In this document: positions 52,876-63,532 of the stretch, in pieces | Numbering within the stretch: the first letter of the stretch is position 1 | Layout: every line of letters begins with the position of its first letter | NCBI RefSeq assembly: GCF_008630915.1 | Contig: NZ_CP043909.1 | Span: 434,001-498,000, forward strand | Source: Acinetobacter suaedae | Lineage (GTDB): Bacteria > Pseudomonadota > Gammaproteobacteria > Pseudomonadales > Moraxellaceae | Direction of reading: 5' to 3' | Length of the DNA stretch: 64,000 nucleotides | Notes under the pieces: generated by a model | What the model was told of the DNA's origin: nothing | What the model saw: only the letters and a program-made list of their open reading frames with translations | Databases searched by the model: none | Made by a program: the position numbers and the translations under genes

Positions 52876-53736
52876 TTACTTCATGCGCATTTGAGAGGGA
52901 GAATAACCAAAATATTTTTTAAATCGATTACTAAAATGACTGCTAGAACTAAAACCATATTGCGCAGAAATTTCGGTTAAATTGAGATTGGTTTGCTGTA
53001 ATGCTTGATGTGCTTGCTCTAAGCGGCGTTGCATTACATATTGGTGAGGTGGCATACGCATCGATTGCTTAAACATATGGGCAAAATGATACTCACTCAG
53101 TTGAGCTTGCTGTGCCAAGTCAGAGAGTGTCAAACTGAGATGGAGATTGTGATCAATCCACTGCAATAATTGTTTCAACACATACGGTGATAATCCCCCT
53201 TTAACTTCCGGTGCTTGCCATTGGGCGTGGCTATAATTTTTAATTAAATGGTTGAGTAAGAGTGTGGTTGCGGTACTCATTTGTAAGTGATTTTCACGAT
53301 TTTGCCATGCACCATTGAGTAAAAAATGTCGGTAAATCATGGCAATGTGTGGATCAGCAACAAAAGTCTGTGGATTTAAAATAATTTGGTTGGGTTCACG
53401 ATCCCAAACTTGTTCTGCGACACGTTGTAAATGTTGTTGGGTGTAATAGAGATGGACAAAAGTGAGTGAGTCACGAAGATCCCATGTTGATTCAAAATCT
53501 TGGGGCATCAAGCACATATGATCAGGGCCACCACCATTATGCCAACCTTGAGCAGTTTTTTGATAGCTTTGATATCCGCCTTGAATGTACATACTTAGTG
53601 TATGGTGATTGCTGCAAACATTGACGCGATCTTGATTGTTTTGCCACATCGCGAGTTGCATACCTGAACCCAGTTCTACTGAGTCAAGCAATTCAGCTTT
53701 ATATTGTTGTAATTGATCTAGAATCTGATATTTCAT
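52876..53736 (-). CDS. AraC-family transcriptional regulator
   Basis: The 286-residue protein has a variable sensor domain in the first 170 residues and a C-terminal AraC DNA-binding pair of helix-turn-helices (LTLSDLAQQAQLSEYHFAHM and LTEISAQYGFSSSSHFSNRF), ending FKKYFGYSPSQMRMK. It is divergent from an EamA transporter and may control it. A small GATGAT-A-ATCATC palindrome lies between. Confidence 0.88.
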   Translation of the reverse strand: MKYQILDQLQQYKAELLDSVELGSGMQLAMWQNNQDRVNVCSNHHTLSMYIQGGYQSYQKTAQGWHNGGGPDHMCLMPQDFESTWDLRDSLTFVHLYYTQQHLQRVAEQVWDREPNQIILNPQTFVADPHIAMIYRHFLLNGAWQNRENHLQMSTATTLLLNHLIKNYSHAQWQAPEVKGGLSPYVLKQLLQWIDHNLHLSLTLSDLAQQAQLSEYHFAHMFKQSMRMPPHQYVMQRRLEQAHQALQQTNLNLTEISAQYGFSSSSHFSNRFKKYFGYSPSQMRMK

Positions 53737-53827
53737 CTTCTACTCAAAGGTTTAAATATGTGACTAGTGTAGCGATTTTTGATTGCGTTTGTCATTAGTA
53801 AGGATGATGTAAATATAATCGCAATTT

Positions 53828-53840
53828 GATGATAATCATC
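53828..53840. promoter_or_regulatory. Small palindrome in the AraC/EamA divergent region
   Basis: GATGAT-A-ATCATC is centred about 80 bases from the exporter ATG and flanked by GCAA on both sides. It is a possible regulator site. Confidence 0.35.
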
Positions 53841-53913
53841 GCAAGAACATGCAAGAGAAAAAGATCTGAAACATCGCAAAATAGCAGCTATGTAAATGAT
53901 CTGGTTAAATGAG

Positions 53914-54822
53914 ATGAATGCGCTGTTATATGCTTTGGTTGTGTTGATTTGGGGAACCACATGGATTGCGATTAGTTTGCAACAACAAAGTGGAATCTCA
54001 GCAAATGTTGCAGTGTTTTGGCGTTTCTTTATTTCAGCGATTGTTCTCTTTGTCTTTATTGCGCTCACCAAGAAATTACAGAAACTTGCATTAAAAGATC
54101 ATCTGTTTTGTGTATTACAGGGGCTATGTGTTTTTGGCTTAAATTTCGTCTGTTTTTATTATGCTGTGCAATATATTAGCAGTGGGTTGGAAGCAGTGAT
54201 CTTTTCTATGGCCATGATTTTCAATGTAATCAATGCTAAATTCTTTTTTGATCAAGAGATTTCATCACGCTTTTATCCAGCAGCTTTGATGGGACTTTTG
54301 GGTATGCTGGCATTATTTTGGCATGATGTCTTTGGTACAACATTGAACTATCAGACATTGATTGGGATCGGATTGTGTGTATTGGGTACGTATGGTTTCT
54401 CACTGGGCAATATGATTAGTACCCGACATCAAAAACATGGATTAGATATTTTTAGTACCAATGCTTATGGCATGTTATATGGTGCGATCTTGATGGCATT
54501 GATTTCGGGGATTAAGCAAGACAACTTCTTTCCGAGTATGCAGTTCAGTGCGTTGAGTGCCTTATTGTATTTAGCGCTTTTTGGGTCAGTGATTGGATTT
54601 ACTGCCTATTTCTATCTGATTGGACGGATTGGTGCGGCCAAGGCAGCTTATAGTACGTTATTATTTCCATTGGTGGCTTTAGTTGTGGCGACAATTTGGG
54701 AAGGTTATCAATGGCAGCTTAACGCTGTGATTGGGGTGGTCTTAATTCTTGGTGGAAATGCTATTTTCTTTATCAAAATGCCAAGAATCCAAACGATATT
54801 TACGTCTTCTAAGCAACTCTGA
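53914..54822 (+). CDS. EamA/DMT-family transporter
   Basis: The 302-residue protein has ten membrane helices and two EamA repeats (LYALVVLIWGTTWIAISLQ at the start, then VIFSMAMIFNVINAKFFFDQE; second half LFPLVALVVATIWEGYQWQ). The substrate is unknown. The ATG at 53914 (MNALLYAL) is preferred to 53896 because the helix begins there, but this is not certain. The stop abuts the next gene's frame, and the methyltransferase downstream may be cotranscribed. Confidence 0.85.
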   Translation: MNALLYALVVLIWGTTWIAISLQQQSGISANVAVFWRFFISAIVLFVFIALTKKLQKLALKDHLFCVLQGLCVFGLNFVCFYYAVQYISSGLEAVIFSMAMIFNVINAKFFFDQEISSRFYPAALMGLLGMLALFWHDVFGTTLNYQTLIGIGLCVLGTYGFSLGNMISTRHQKHGLDIFSTNAYGMLYGAILMALISGIKQDNFFPSMQFSALSALLYLALFGSVIGFTAYFYLIGRIGAAKAAYSTLLFPLVALVVATIWEGYQWQLNAVIGVVLILGGNAIFFIKMPRIQTIFTSSKQL

Positions 54823-54852
54823 ATGAGCTTGCCATATTTAAGGAAGAGAAAA

Positions 54853-55458
54853 ATGCAGGCGCATTTGGCAAATCAGATTATCGATATCTATAAGAAATAT
54901 GGACGTTTATGGACCGAACGTCGTGGAACCTATTTGTATGAAAAAGTTTGGTTGGATCGATTTTTATCTTTAATCCCTGTTCCATCCAAAATTCTAGATT
55001 TGGGCTGTGGTTCAGCCAAGCCAATTGCGGCATATTTGATTGAGCATGGTCATGAGGTAACGGGTGTGGACGCTTCGGATGTCATGATTGAAATGGCTCA
55101 GCAAAATTTTCCTGAACAGCACTGGATACAGCAAGATTTTCGTACTTTTCAATCAGATCAAAAGTTTCAAGGGATTTTAGCTTGGGACAGTTTTTTTCAT
55201 TTGACACATGATGATCAAAGAAAAATGTTTGGGTTATTTTCAGATCATGCTGTGGCGGGTGCCGTATTAATGTTTACCAGTGGGCCTGCACATGGGGAGG
55301 CGATTGGCGAGATGTTTGGTGAACCTTTGTACCATGCCAGTTTATCGGCAGATGAATATCGCCTTTTATTAAAGCAACATGGATTTGAAGTGATAAAAAT
55401 GATAGCAGAGGATTCTGAATGTGCAGGGCATACAGTGTGGTTGGCAAGATTTATTTGA
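54853..55458 (+). CDS. Class I SAM-dependent methyltransferase
   Basis: The 201-residue protein has the SAM-binding motif ILDLGCGSAKPIAAYLIEHG (motif I, about 45-64), GVDASDVMIEMAQ (motif II) and ILAWDSFFHLTHDDQ (motif IV region). The substrate is unknown. The ATG at 54853 is chosen because AAGGAAG lies seven bases upstream. An in-frame ATG at 54823 is weaker. It is likely cotranscribed with the exporter. Confidence 0.82.
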   Translation: MQAHLANQIIDIYKKYGRLWTERRGTYLYEKVWLDRFLSLIPVPSKILDLGCGSAKPIAAYLIEHGHEVTGVDASDVMIEMAQQNFPEQHWIQQDFRTFQSDQKFQGILAWDSFFHLTHDDQRKMFGLFSDHAVAGAVLMFTSGPAHGEAIGEMFGEPLYHASLSADEYRLLLKQHGFEVIKMIAEDSECAGHTVWLARFI

Positions 55459-55553
55459 AAATAGCGATTTAGTGAGATAGATGGATTTTTAATCACAAAA
55501 GCCAGTTTTAGTTTGTAGGTATTATTTTTTAGATTTAGTTTAATACAATATCG

Positions 55554-56873
55554 TTAACTCAATATTTTGGTTGTACCAATATCTTTCGAAAATGCTTTTG
55601 GATACATTCGGGAATAAGCACCGTGAATTTCGTTATCAGATAAAGATAATACCTGTCGGAGATTTGTACTCATAAAGGATAGCGTTGCTGCAATGATAAG
55701 AATCAGGCTGAGTAAAATCAAAGTTATATTTATGCCGAAGTTACTTATAAAAATACCTGTAATAACAACACCTATTGGGTTTGCGATACCTGTTCCAAAT
55801 GTGGATGAGGCGCTGACTCTATTTAGGAAGTTATGTGGTACTGCTGCGCTACGCATAAAACTGGTATTGGTTAGAGCAACCATTAAGCCACAGCCAGCTA
55901 CACACATGCTAAAACACATCAAACTAAAATAGCCAATGTGAAAAACGGATAAGACTTGGCTCATGAGCGCAAATATTAAAATACCTACACTTAACGCTAA
56001 ATATCCTGAGTATGTGGTTATTGCTCGACCAAACAAAGAATTGGCGAGAGTTGCGAGTTTTGTTGCGCCTAGAAACATGCCGATTGCAAATGATGTGTCA
56101 ACGATACCAAGTAGTAGAGGGGTCTTACTATAATTTTGATAAAAGTAAGTGGGTAGAGCGACACTGAAAAAAGGAAATAAGCCTAAATTTATAAAAAAAG
56201 TAATTTTAATTAAACTAATTTCTGGAGGGAGTTGTTTTAGGGTAGAAAAACCACTGCTCCACTTAGGACGTTTGAGCTTAGAGTTTATCTTCGAGCCGAC
56301 ATTTAAAATTTTTATTGAATTTAATAAAATGATTGAGAAAAGAATCAACCCGACGCTAAACCAAATCGTATTATGTGCACCGATGAGCGAAATTAATCCT
56401 GTTCCTAATATAGGTGAGCAAAAGGTCACAATTGTCATCGCTGCTGATCGCCACTGGATAGCACTGGAAAGTTGTTCTTTACTGATTTGAAATGGAACGA
56501 TACTACTTTGGAGTGGTTCACGAATACCAATGGCTAAACCACCTAAAGCTTGGCAAATAAAAAGTAAAATTGCTAGATAGGTCTGTGTCGTTGCTAACAA
56601 GGCGATGGTGATTGCTGAGATTAGACTCATCCAATAACATAATGAAATCAGTCGTTGTTTATCATAGGTATCACCGAGTGATCCAAATATTCCCCGTGCT
56701 AAGATGTCTGCTGCTGTGCCTATCGCAACAAAGATTACAAATGCTCTTGCATCACTGGTTATCGAAAGAACCCACCATGCAAGAGCTAGATGTATACAAC
56801 GTGAAGCAATACTATTCAGAATTGCGGAAAATTGAACAAAATAAAAACCTTTTCCAAAGGAGTATGGCGTCAA
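55554..56873 (-). CDS. Major facilitator superfamily transporter
   Basis: The 439-residue protein has twelve membrane helices, with an MFS cytoplasmic loop 2-3 motif present in degenerate form (GSLGDTYDKQRL, about 65-76). The family resembles MFS exporters with LALAWWVLSIT and LARGIFGSLGD near the N-terminus. The substrate is unknown. Its start lies 23 bases from the pta stop on the same strand. Confidence 0.82.
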   Translation of the reverse strand: MTPYSFGKGFYFVQFSAILNSIASRCIHLALAWWVLSITSDARAFVIFVAIGTAADILARGIFGSLGDTYDKQRLISLCYWMSLISAITIALLATTQTYLAILLFICQALGGLAIGIREPLQSSIVPFQISKEQLSSAIQWRSAAMTIVTFCSPILGTGLISLIGAHNTIWFSVGLILFSIILLNSIKILNVGSKINSKLKRPKWSSGFSTLKQLPPEISLIKITFFINLGLFPFFSVALPTYFYQNYSKTPLLLGIVDTSFAIGMFLGATKLATLANSLFGRAITTYSGYLALSVGILIFALMSQVLSVFHIGYFSLMCFSMCVAGCGLMVALTNTSFMRSAAVPHNFLNRVSASSTFGTGIANPIGVVITGIFISNFGINITLILLSLILIIAATLSFMSTNLRQVLSLSDNEIHGAYSRMYPKAFSKDIGTTKILS

Positions 56874-56896
56874 GCTTATTTACTCCTAGGCTAGGT

Positions 56897-59029
56897 TTAT
56901 TGTTGCGCTGCCTGGATCGCCGTTAACGCAATGGTAAACACGATATCATCGACCAAAGCACCACGAGATAAATCATTAACTGGTTTATTTAAACCTTGCA
57001 GCATTGGGCCGACACTCACCACATTGGCAGCACGTTGCACTGCTTTATAAGTGGTATTACCCGTATTTAAATCAGGGAATATGAATACATTGGCACGACC
57101 AGCCACTTGCGAATCAGGTGCCTTTTGGCGACCGACACTTTCTACTGAAGCCGCATCGTATTGTAAAGGTCCATCAATGAGGAGATCGGGACGGCGCTGT
57201 TGGGCGATTTGAGTTGCTTCAGCGACCTTTTCAACATCCGCACCTGTGCCAGAGGTTCCTGTTGAATAGCTGATCATCGCAATACGAGGGTCGAGACCAA
57301 ACGCTTTTGCAGAATCAGCAGATTGAATGGCAATCTCGGCCAATTGTTCTGCATTCGGATCTGGATTGATTGCACAATCACCATACACATAGACTTCATC
57401 TGGTAACAGCATAAAGAACACAGATGAAACTAACGAATAATTAGGCGCAGTCTTAATTAATTGGAAGGCTGGGCGGACTGTGTTGGCTGTCGTATGAATC
57501 GCACCAGAAACTAAGCCATCCACTTCATCTAAGGCTAACATCATCGTACCAAGAACAACGGTATCTTGAAGTTGTGCTTTGGCTTGTAAGGCATCTAACT
57601 TACCTTTGCGTAGTTCAACCATTGGATCGATGTAGCGATCACGGATAGTGTCAGGATCAATGATTTTTAAATCGCTTGGTAGTTGAATACCACGTGCTTT
57701 CGCAACTTCTGCAACAGATTCGGGTTTTGCCAATAAGATACATTGTGCGATACCACGATTCTGACAAATCACAGCCGCTTGTACGGTGCGAGGTTCGTCA
57801 CCTTCAGGTAGCACAATGCATTTTTTAGCAGTAATAGATTTTTGGACTAACTCATAACGGAATGCTGAAGGAGATAGGCGCGGGTGTAAATTGTTTTGGG
57901 TGTGTTGATCCAGCCATTGACTGTCAATATGGCTTGATACAAAGCGTGTAACTTGTTCCGCACGTTCAGTATCATCGATTGGAATTTCATTACCAAAACG
58001 ACTGAGTTTCTTCAATGCTTCTAAGGTTGTGAGAGGTGTGTGTAAGACTGGTAAACCTTGTTTGATTGCACTTTGGCAAAACTCAAGCACATTTGCTGCG
58101 GGTGGGGACGGTTCTGTGAGAACTAATCCTGCCAATGGTGTTCCATTACTGCTGGCAAGACTGGCAGCAAGTAAAATATCAGCGCGCTGAGATGCACCAA
58201 TAATTAGTTCACCTGGTACAAATTTGTGAAGTTCAGATTCAATATTAGATGCAATTAAACTGGTATGTAATATACGTCGATGTTTGGCTTCACCTTGATG
58301 TAACCACGTTCCATTAACAATCGGGGCAATGTCTAAACTTCGCGGAACGCTCAAAATATTACTAAAAGGCACTAAGCCAATAATAGGTAGGGCCTCGGTT
58401 CCGATATGGCGGTTATAGCGTTGTAACTCTACTGCATAACGATCTATCTTTTCACCTAAGCGTAAGCTTGGATCGAGTGTGACAGGGATTTGAGCCGTAC
58501 TTTCAGGCAAACCTTTGGTTCGCATAAATAGAATGCCAGTCGTACGTGCTGAAGCAGCGCCACCAAATTGTCTAAGATGTGCATCTATTCGTTCGGCGGT
58601 TTTGCGAGGATCTGACAAGTCTGCGGTACTGACCAAAACCACTTGAGCATCTAAAGCTTGTGCTAAGGCAGCATTGATTTCACTCACAAAATGGTCTTGG
58701 CCATTTGGAACAAGCCCTTCAACAATGATCACATCATGATGCGCCGCGATTTGGCGATGTAAAGCCACCGCTTCTTCAAGCAATTCATCTGTTTCACCGA
58801 GCGCAATCAACTGTGTTAATCGGTCATAGGTCATCGGTTCTACAGCATGATGCTGAAATAAATGGTGATATAAGGTTGTGGTGCGATCAACAGTTGCTTC
58901 AGCAATTTGAGAGAAGGGTTTTAAAAATCCTGCATTAATACCTTTACAGTCCAGCGCATAAATCATACCAAGACAGGCTGAGGTTAAACCTACACCTTCA
59001 CCAGTTGGAATAAGTAAAATTGTATTCAT
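56897..59029 (-). CDS. pta: Phosphate acetyltransferase
   Basis: This enzyme interconverts acetyl-CoA and acetyl phosphate. The 710-residue protein is the long form: an N-terminal DethioBiotin-synthase-like P-loop-type domain (LLIPTGEGVGLTSACLG, first 20 residues), a central DRTGG domain (about 210-320), and the catalytic PTA_PTB domain from about 390 (VLPEGDEPRTVQAA, GLVSGAIHTTANTVRPAFQ, SYSTGTSGTGADVEKV). It follows ackA by 26 bases and forms the acetate overflow/activation pair. Confidence 0.95.
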   Translation of the reverse strand: MNTILLIPTGEGVGLTSACLGMIYALDCKGINAGFLKPFSQIAEATVDRTTTLYHHLFQHHAVEPMTYDRLTQLIALGETDELLEEAVALHRQIAAHHDVIIVEGLVPNGQDHFVSEINAALAQALDAQVVLVSTADLSDPRKTAERIDAHLRQFGGAASARTTGILFMRTKGLPESTAQIPVTLDPSLRLGEKIDRYAVELQRYNRHIGTEALPIIGLVPFSNILSVPRSLDIAPIVNGTWLHQGEAKHRRILHTSLIASNIESELHKFVPGELIIGASQRADILLAASLASSNGTPLAGLVLTEPSPPAANVLEFCQSAIKQGLPVLHTPLTTLEALKKLSRFGNEIPIDDTERAEQVTRFVSSHIDSQWLDQHTQNNLHPRLSPSAFRYELVQKSITAKKCIVLPEGDEPRTVQAAVICQNRGIAQCILLAKPESVAEVAKARGIQLPSDLKIIDPDTIRDRYIDPMVELRKGKLDALQAKAQLQDTVVLGTMMLALDEVDGLVSGAIHTTANTVRPAFQLIKTAPNYSLVSSVFFMLLPDEVYVYGDCAINPDPNAEQLAEIAIQSADSAKAFGLDPRIAMISYSTGTSGTGADVEKVAEATQIAQQRRPDLLIDGPLQYDAASVESVGRQKAPDSQVAGRANVFIFPDLNTGNTTYKAVQRAANVVSVGPMLQGLNKPVNDLSRGALVDDIVFTIALTAIQAAQQ

Positions 59030-59055
59030 AATGACCTTAAAATTCGATTTATTGG

Positions 59056-60231
59056 TTAATTAAGTTGTCCAAGCACTTGGCGCGTTTCTTTGGCAATCCT
59101 TCCTTCTTCATCGGTTGGGATGACCCAGATTTGTGGACCTGTACCATGATCAATCCGACCTTCGGTACCACGTGCTAAGCTATTATTTTTTTCTACACTA
59201 AATTGCAAACCAAAGTGTGGTAGATAGGCTACGGTTTTCTCACGAATATTGGCAGCGTTCTCACCAATACCACCTGTAAAAATTAAACCATCTAAACTAG
59301 GGAGCCCACAACTTAAAGCTGATAAAGATTTAGCGAGACGATAGCAGAAGACTTCGATTGCGAGAGTTGCACCTTCATGCCCATTTTCTGAGGCTTCAAC
59401 TAGGGTTCGCATATCATTAGAAAGACCAGATAAACCCAGTAAGCCGCTTTCTTTATTCAACATATTGTCGATTTTCTGAATATCCCATCCTAGATTATTG
59501 GATAAGAACAAAGGGAGGCTTGGATCAACATCCCCACTTCGGGTGCCCATAACGACACCTTCTAGCGGTGTCATCCCCATAGAAGTATCAATACTTTCAC
59601 CATTCCAAATTGCACACGTTGAGCTACCATTACCAAGATGTGCACTGAGCCATCCACCTTGATCTTTTTGACCGGCTAATTCACTTGCTCGCTCTGAAAC
59701 ATAGGCATGACTCGTACCATGGAAGCCGTAACGGCGAACTTGATAATCTGAGTATAAAAATTGTGGTAGTGCATAACGATAAGCACGTTCAGGCATAGTT
59801 TGATGAAAAGCAGTATCAAAGACAGCGACTTGAGGTAAATGTGGAAATAGCGCTAAGGTGGCTTCAATACCAATCAAATTGGCTGGATTATGTAGTGGTG
59901 CTAGAGGAACCGCATGACGAATACGATCAATGGTGTCTTGTGTTAAACGTTCAGCATGTGTCATGGTTCCACCATGTACCACTCGATGTCCGATCGCTTG
60001 AGGATTATAATTTGCTAATCGAGCTAAGAGTGTTTCAAGGGCTTTGGCGTGATCTGCATAGGGAATGGATAGTTCGAGTGGTTCACCACCGATGGTAATG
60101 CCTTTAATCCGTGCATCGGCCGCGCCTAAATTCTCTGCCAAACCATAAATACGATCTTCACGACGTTCTGAGATCAGGGCGTATTTGATAGATGAAGAAC
60201 CACAATTAATTACTAAAACAGATATAGCCAC
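59056..60231 (-). CDS. ackA: Acetate kinase
   Basis: This enzyme phosphorylates acetate with ATP. The 391-residue protein has the ASKHA-type phosphate-1 motif [15 protein letters not shown] at the start, the signature [15 protein letters not shown] (about 165-179) and [19 protein letters not shown] near the C-terminus. Catalytic His and Arg residues are intact. GTG at 60231 is chosen, with AGGTG about nine bases upstream, matching the family's SVLVINCG opening; a longer ATG frame begins at 60249. First gene of ackA-pta. Confidence 0.93.
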   Translation of the reverse strand: MAISVLVINCGSSSIKYALISERREDRIYGLAENLGAADARIKGITIGGEPLELSIPYADHAKALETLLARLANYNPQAIGHRVVHGGTMTHAERLTQDTIDRIRHAVPLAPLHNPANLIGIEATLALFPHLPQVAVFDTAFHQTMPERAYRYALPQFLYSDYQVRRYGFHGTSHAYVSERASELAGQKDQGGWLSAHLGNGSSTCAIWNGESIDTSMGMTPLEGVVMGTRSGDVDPSLPLFLSNNLGWDIQKIDNMLNKESGLLGLSGLSNDMRTLVEASENGHEGATLAIEVFCYRLAKSLSALSCGLPSLDGLIFTGGIGENAANIREKTVAYLPHFGLQFSVEKNNSLARGTEGRIDHGTGPQIWVIPTDEEGRIAKETRQVLGQLN

Positions 60232-60249
60232 GTTTGCACACCTAACCAA

Positions 60250-60472
60250 TTTTAAATTTTATGATAAGCATTTTGAGTTTACGATCATCGAAGAACAGTA
60301 AAAACAAGCGCAATGTTTTAACATGAGGTGTTGCATTGGCAAAATAGACTTTAGCCTATACAACTTTTTATAAATCAACGGAATTAATATTTTTCAGTAT
60401 AGTTTGTAAATAAGAAATACTTTTGATTAATCTGTTGGTTTTCACTGTTTTTTTGTATGAAAATATATAAAA
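60250..60472. other. AT-rich region upstream of ackA
   Basis: No gene is seen. It should carry the ackA promoter. Confidence 0.4.
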
Positions 60473-60508
60473 ACACGATAAAGATCAAATGAATGAACTT
60501 TATCGTGT
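60473..60508 (-). terminator. Terminator of proA
   Basis: An 11-bp stem (ACACGATAAAG / CTTTATCGTGT) with 14-base loop and T-run on the minus strand. Confidence 0.75.
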
Positions 60509-60533
60509 CTTGGTTTAACTAGATGAGTTTTAA

Positions 60534-61799
60534 TTATTGACGGATTTGACCATCACCAAAGACGATCCATTTCTGAGAGGTTAATCCCTCAAGGCCGACA
60601 GGACCGCGGGCATGAATTTTATCGGTAGAAATACCGATCTCAGCACCTAGGCCATATTCAAAACCATCTGCAAAACGAGTTGATGCGTTGATCATTACAG
60701 AGCTTGAGTCAACACGCGCTAAGAACTCTCGCGCTAGACTAAAGTTTTCCGTAATGATGGCATCTGTATGATGAGAGCCATATTTGTTGATATGTTCGAT
60801 TGCTTCATCCATGCCTGTAACCACTTTTACAGCAAGGATCGGCCCTAAATATTCGGTATACCAATCTTCTTCTGTGGCGGTTTTAACTGACACACCTAAG
60901 ATACGTTGTGTCTCTGGACAGCCACGTAATTCAACCTGTTTCTCGGCGTATAATTCGGCAATATGCGGTAAAAACTCTTCTGCAATTGCCTCATCGACCA
61001 AAAGCGTTTCCATTGCATTACATACACCATAGCGATGGGTTTTTGCATTTAATGCAATTGGAAGTGCTTTTTGCAAATCTGCTTGGGCTTCAACAAACAC
61101 ATGACAGTTACCATCTAAATGCTTAATGACAGGAATACGTGCTTCTTGGCTAATGCGTTCGATCAGGCTTTTTCCGCCACGTGGTACAATCACATCAACA
61201 TATTCAGTCATAGTAATCAGATGGCCGACTGCTGAACGGTCTGGCGTATCAATCACTTGTACGGCATGTTCTGGCAAACCTGAAATTTGCAAGCCATGTT
61301 GAATCGCGGTTGCAATCGCTTTATTTGATTCAATTGCTTCTGAACCCCCACGTAAAATAATGGCATTACCAGACTTTAAAGCCAAAGAAGCTGCCTCTAG
61401 TGTCACGTTGGGTCTAGATTCGTAGATCATGCCAATGACACCCAATGGAACACGCATTTTACCCAACTGAATACCTGATGGACGATAAGCGAGGTCGGTA
61501 ATCTCTCCAATAGGGTCAATCAGGGCGATGACATCTTTTAACCCCTGAAGCATTCCTTTAAAACGTGCGGGCGTAAGCTCTAAGCGATCTAGCAAAGCAG
61601 TGTCTAATTGTTTTTGACGACCATTTTGCATATCAATTTGATTGGCTGCTAGAATTTGTGCTTGGTTATTTTCCAGCGCTGTATAAATCGCAGATAAAGC
61701 ATGGTTTTTAAGATGAGTTGATGCACTCATTAAAACACGAGAAGCTTGGCGCGCTTGGATACCCACTTGTTGCATATAGTTTTCAATAGAATCTTGCAT
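60534..61799 (-). CDS. proA: Gamma-glutamyl phosphate reductase
   Basis: This enzyme reduces gamma-glutamyl phosphate to the semialdehyde in proline synthesis using NADPH. The 421-residue protein has the aldehyde-dehydrogenase-like fold with [17 protein letters not shown] (about 110-126), the catalytic Cys region [13 protein letters not shown] (about 263-275) and the [21 protein letters not shown] signature (split, about 370-390). proB is not adjacent. ATG at 61799. Confidence 0.94.
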   Translation of the reverse strand: MQDSIENYMQQVGIQARQASRVLMSASTHLKNHALSAIYTALENNQAQILAANQIDMQNGRQKQLDTALLDRLELTPARFKGMLQGLKDVIALIDPIGEITDLAYRPSGIQLGKMRVPLGVIGMIYESRPNVTLEAASLALKSGNAIILRGGSEAIESNKAIATAIQHGLQISGLPEHAVQVIDTPDRSAVGHLITMTEYVDVIVPRGGKSLIERISQEARIPVIKHLDGNCHVFVEAQADLQKALPIALNAKTHRYGVCNAMETLLVDEAIAEEFLPHIAELYAEKQVELRGCPETQRILGVSVKTATEEDWYTEYLGPILAVKVVTGMDEAIEHINKYGSHHTDAIITENFSLAREFLARVDSSSVMINASTRFADGFEYGLGAEIGISTDKIHARGPVGLEGLTSQKWIVFGDGQIRQ

Positions 61800-62153
61800 A
61801 GCATTTTAAGGATTGCCTGTACTGATAATGATAGTAACAGTCAAATGCAGAACAATGAATAGGTGGAACTGACAATTCAAAAAAATTAAAAATGTTAATT
61901 GACGCAAATTTTTTTATTTTAATGCGATAGGGATATTGAATATAAAGTTGAGATTACATATTTTGCAAAAGATTATTGGATTAAACAAGATAAGTGGTTA
62001 AGGAAACGATTGCGTATAAAACGTGCATTTGTATAGAATGAAAAAGTATAGGATATATGTAATACAAATTTTATAAATTTGTTAACCTGCAAGTATAAAT
62101 CGCTAACAATGAGGTTCTTGCATCAAAAAAATAAACAAGGATGGAGGAAGGAC
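61800..62153. other. Divergent upstream region of proA and the hydrolase gene
   Basis: AT-rich, with no supported gene. It must contain promoters for both directions. An in-frame extension of the hydrolase gene into this region is not used. Confidence 0.4.
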
Positions 62154-63464
62154 ATGAATTCCATTATCCAAATGGACTCGGATATAAATCACACCTACAC
62201 AGGGTTTGGTTTTTTCGACATCTACAATAAAAACAGTTTTAAGCAACCAGCACGTACGACGTGGATAGATGGTTGGAAAATTGAATATATGGCGATTGCA
62301 GATCCTAAAACGATCTATAACACGCCGATTGTAATTGTCGGGGGCGCATTTCAAAATTTTAACTCTTATAAATATTGTGTTGAGCAACTTTTTGAGAGTG
62401 GTCCTGTTATTTTAATCGATTTACCATCCATGGGCGCAAATCAACAAATTCGTAATGTTGATACGGGGGAATCCGCTGGTATTTTAGAGTTACCAGATCT
62501 ATCCAAAATGCTTGGTCAATGGCTCGACATCGTTGGAATTAATAAAGTTTCTATGATGGGAATGTCTTTGGGATCCGTCGTTGCTTCCTCATTTGCACAT
62601 CAACGCCCAGAACTGATTGATCGTATGGTGTTGATGGGGGTGATGCAAAAGACGCGTAAAAGTTGGCGTATGCTACTCGAAGAGTCATTGCATCTTATGC
62701 GTGAGAATCGCATGGAGGAGTTTGGGCAAGCTGTTATCTTGTATTTGGTTAATCATGCCAAACTGGACAAAACACGTATGTCACCGACGGCAAAGCGTTT
62801 GTTTTTTAGACAGATGGCTGAGTTTAGTGCAACAGAGCGTGAACGTTACGAGATCAATTGCAATCGTTTGCTTCGTCTAAGTGATGTACCTGTACCGCAA
62901 TGTAAAACATTGGTTGCAGCAGGGCAGTACGATAGTTTTACTTTACCTCATGAAAATGCGGACTTTGCACTTCAATGCCAAGATATGCAGTTTGCTTTGA
63001 TTGCTAACGCAGATCATGTGCCACAATTACAACGCCGTAAAGAAACAATGAATTTGTTTACTTCATTCTTGAAAGGTGAATCCATCGATGACCTTGATGG
63101 CATTATTACCATGACACGTGAGGAAATGAAACAAATCGAACGTCGTGGTGAAGAACGTATTCCTGTCTTGCAACCAGAAACTAAACTAACACATCGTCAT
63201 TTAGATACTGAAGTTTTGGTTAAAGTTGTTGATATCACTTTCTTTGGTGTGTATTTAAAACTTGATGATTTAGAGCAGCTTAATTTTGTTAGCCAACATC
63301 CGCGTGATTTAGCATTGCATTTGGTTGATGAAGAAGGCGAATTTAAAATTGAATGTTTAACTTTTGATGCAACAGCGCAAGGGTTACGTATTTTGTTTAA
63401 ACATGGCAACTTTGACATAGCTGATCGTTTAACACGCTATATTCAACGTCAAAAACAGCAGTAA
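62154..63464 (+). CDS. Alpha/beta hydrolase with PilZ-like C-terminal domain
   Basis: The 436-residue cytoplasmic protein has an alpha/beta-hydrolase fold at about 30-310, with the oxyanion segment IVIVGGAFQNF (about 58-68), nucleophile elbow MMGMSLGS (Ser about 136-140), a later acid in AAGQYDS and His in ANADHVPQ. The tail after about 330 reads IERRGEERIPV then EVLVKVVDITFFGVYLKL. This resembles PilZ (RxxxR then D/NxSxxG), though the second motif is D-I-T-F-F-G rather than canonical. The ATG at 62154 has GGAGGAAG upstream. The substrate is unknown. Confidence 0.8.
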   Translation: MNSIIQMDSDINHTYTGFGFFDIYNKNSFKQPARTTWIDGWKIEYMAIADPKTIYNTPIVIVGGAFQNFNSYKYCVEQLFESGPVILIDLPSMGANQQIRNVDTGESAGILELPDLSKMLGQWLDIVGINKVSMMGMSLGSVVASSFAHQRPELIDRMVLMGVMQKTRKSWRMLLEESLHLMRENRMEEFGQAVILYLVNHAKLDKTRMSPTAKRLFFRQMAEFSATERERYEINCNRLLRLSDVPVPQCKTLVAAGQYDSFTLPHENADFALQCQDMQFALIANADHVPQLQRRKETMNLFTSFLKGESIDDLDGIITMTREEMKQIERRGEERIPVLQPETKLTHRHLDTEVLVKVVDITFFGVYLKLDDLEQLNFVSQHPRDLALHLVDEEGEFKIECLTFDATAQGLRILFKHGNFDIADRLTRYIQRQKQQ

Positions 63465-63484
63465 CTTCATTTTTTTAGTAGATG

Positions 63485-63524
63485 AAAGGGAAGTAGGCGA
63501 TTTATGACCACTTCTCTTTTTTAT
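63485..63524 (+). terminator. Terminator of the alpha/beta hydrolase gene
   Basis: The stem AAAGGGAAGT / ACTTCTCTTT with one wobble pair and T-run lies between convergent genes. Confidence 0.65.
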
Positions 63525-63532
63525 TGGGGTTA

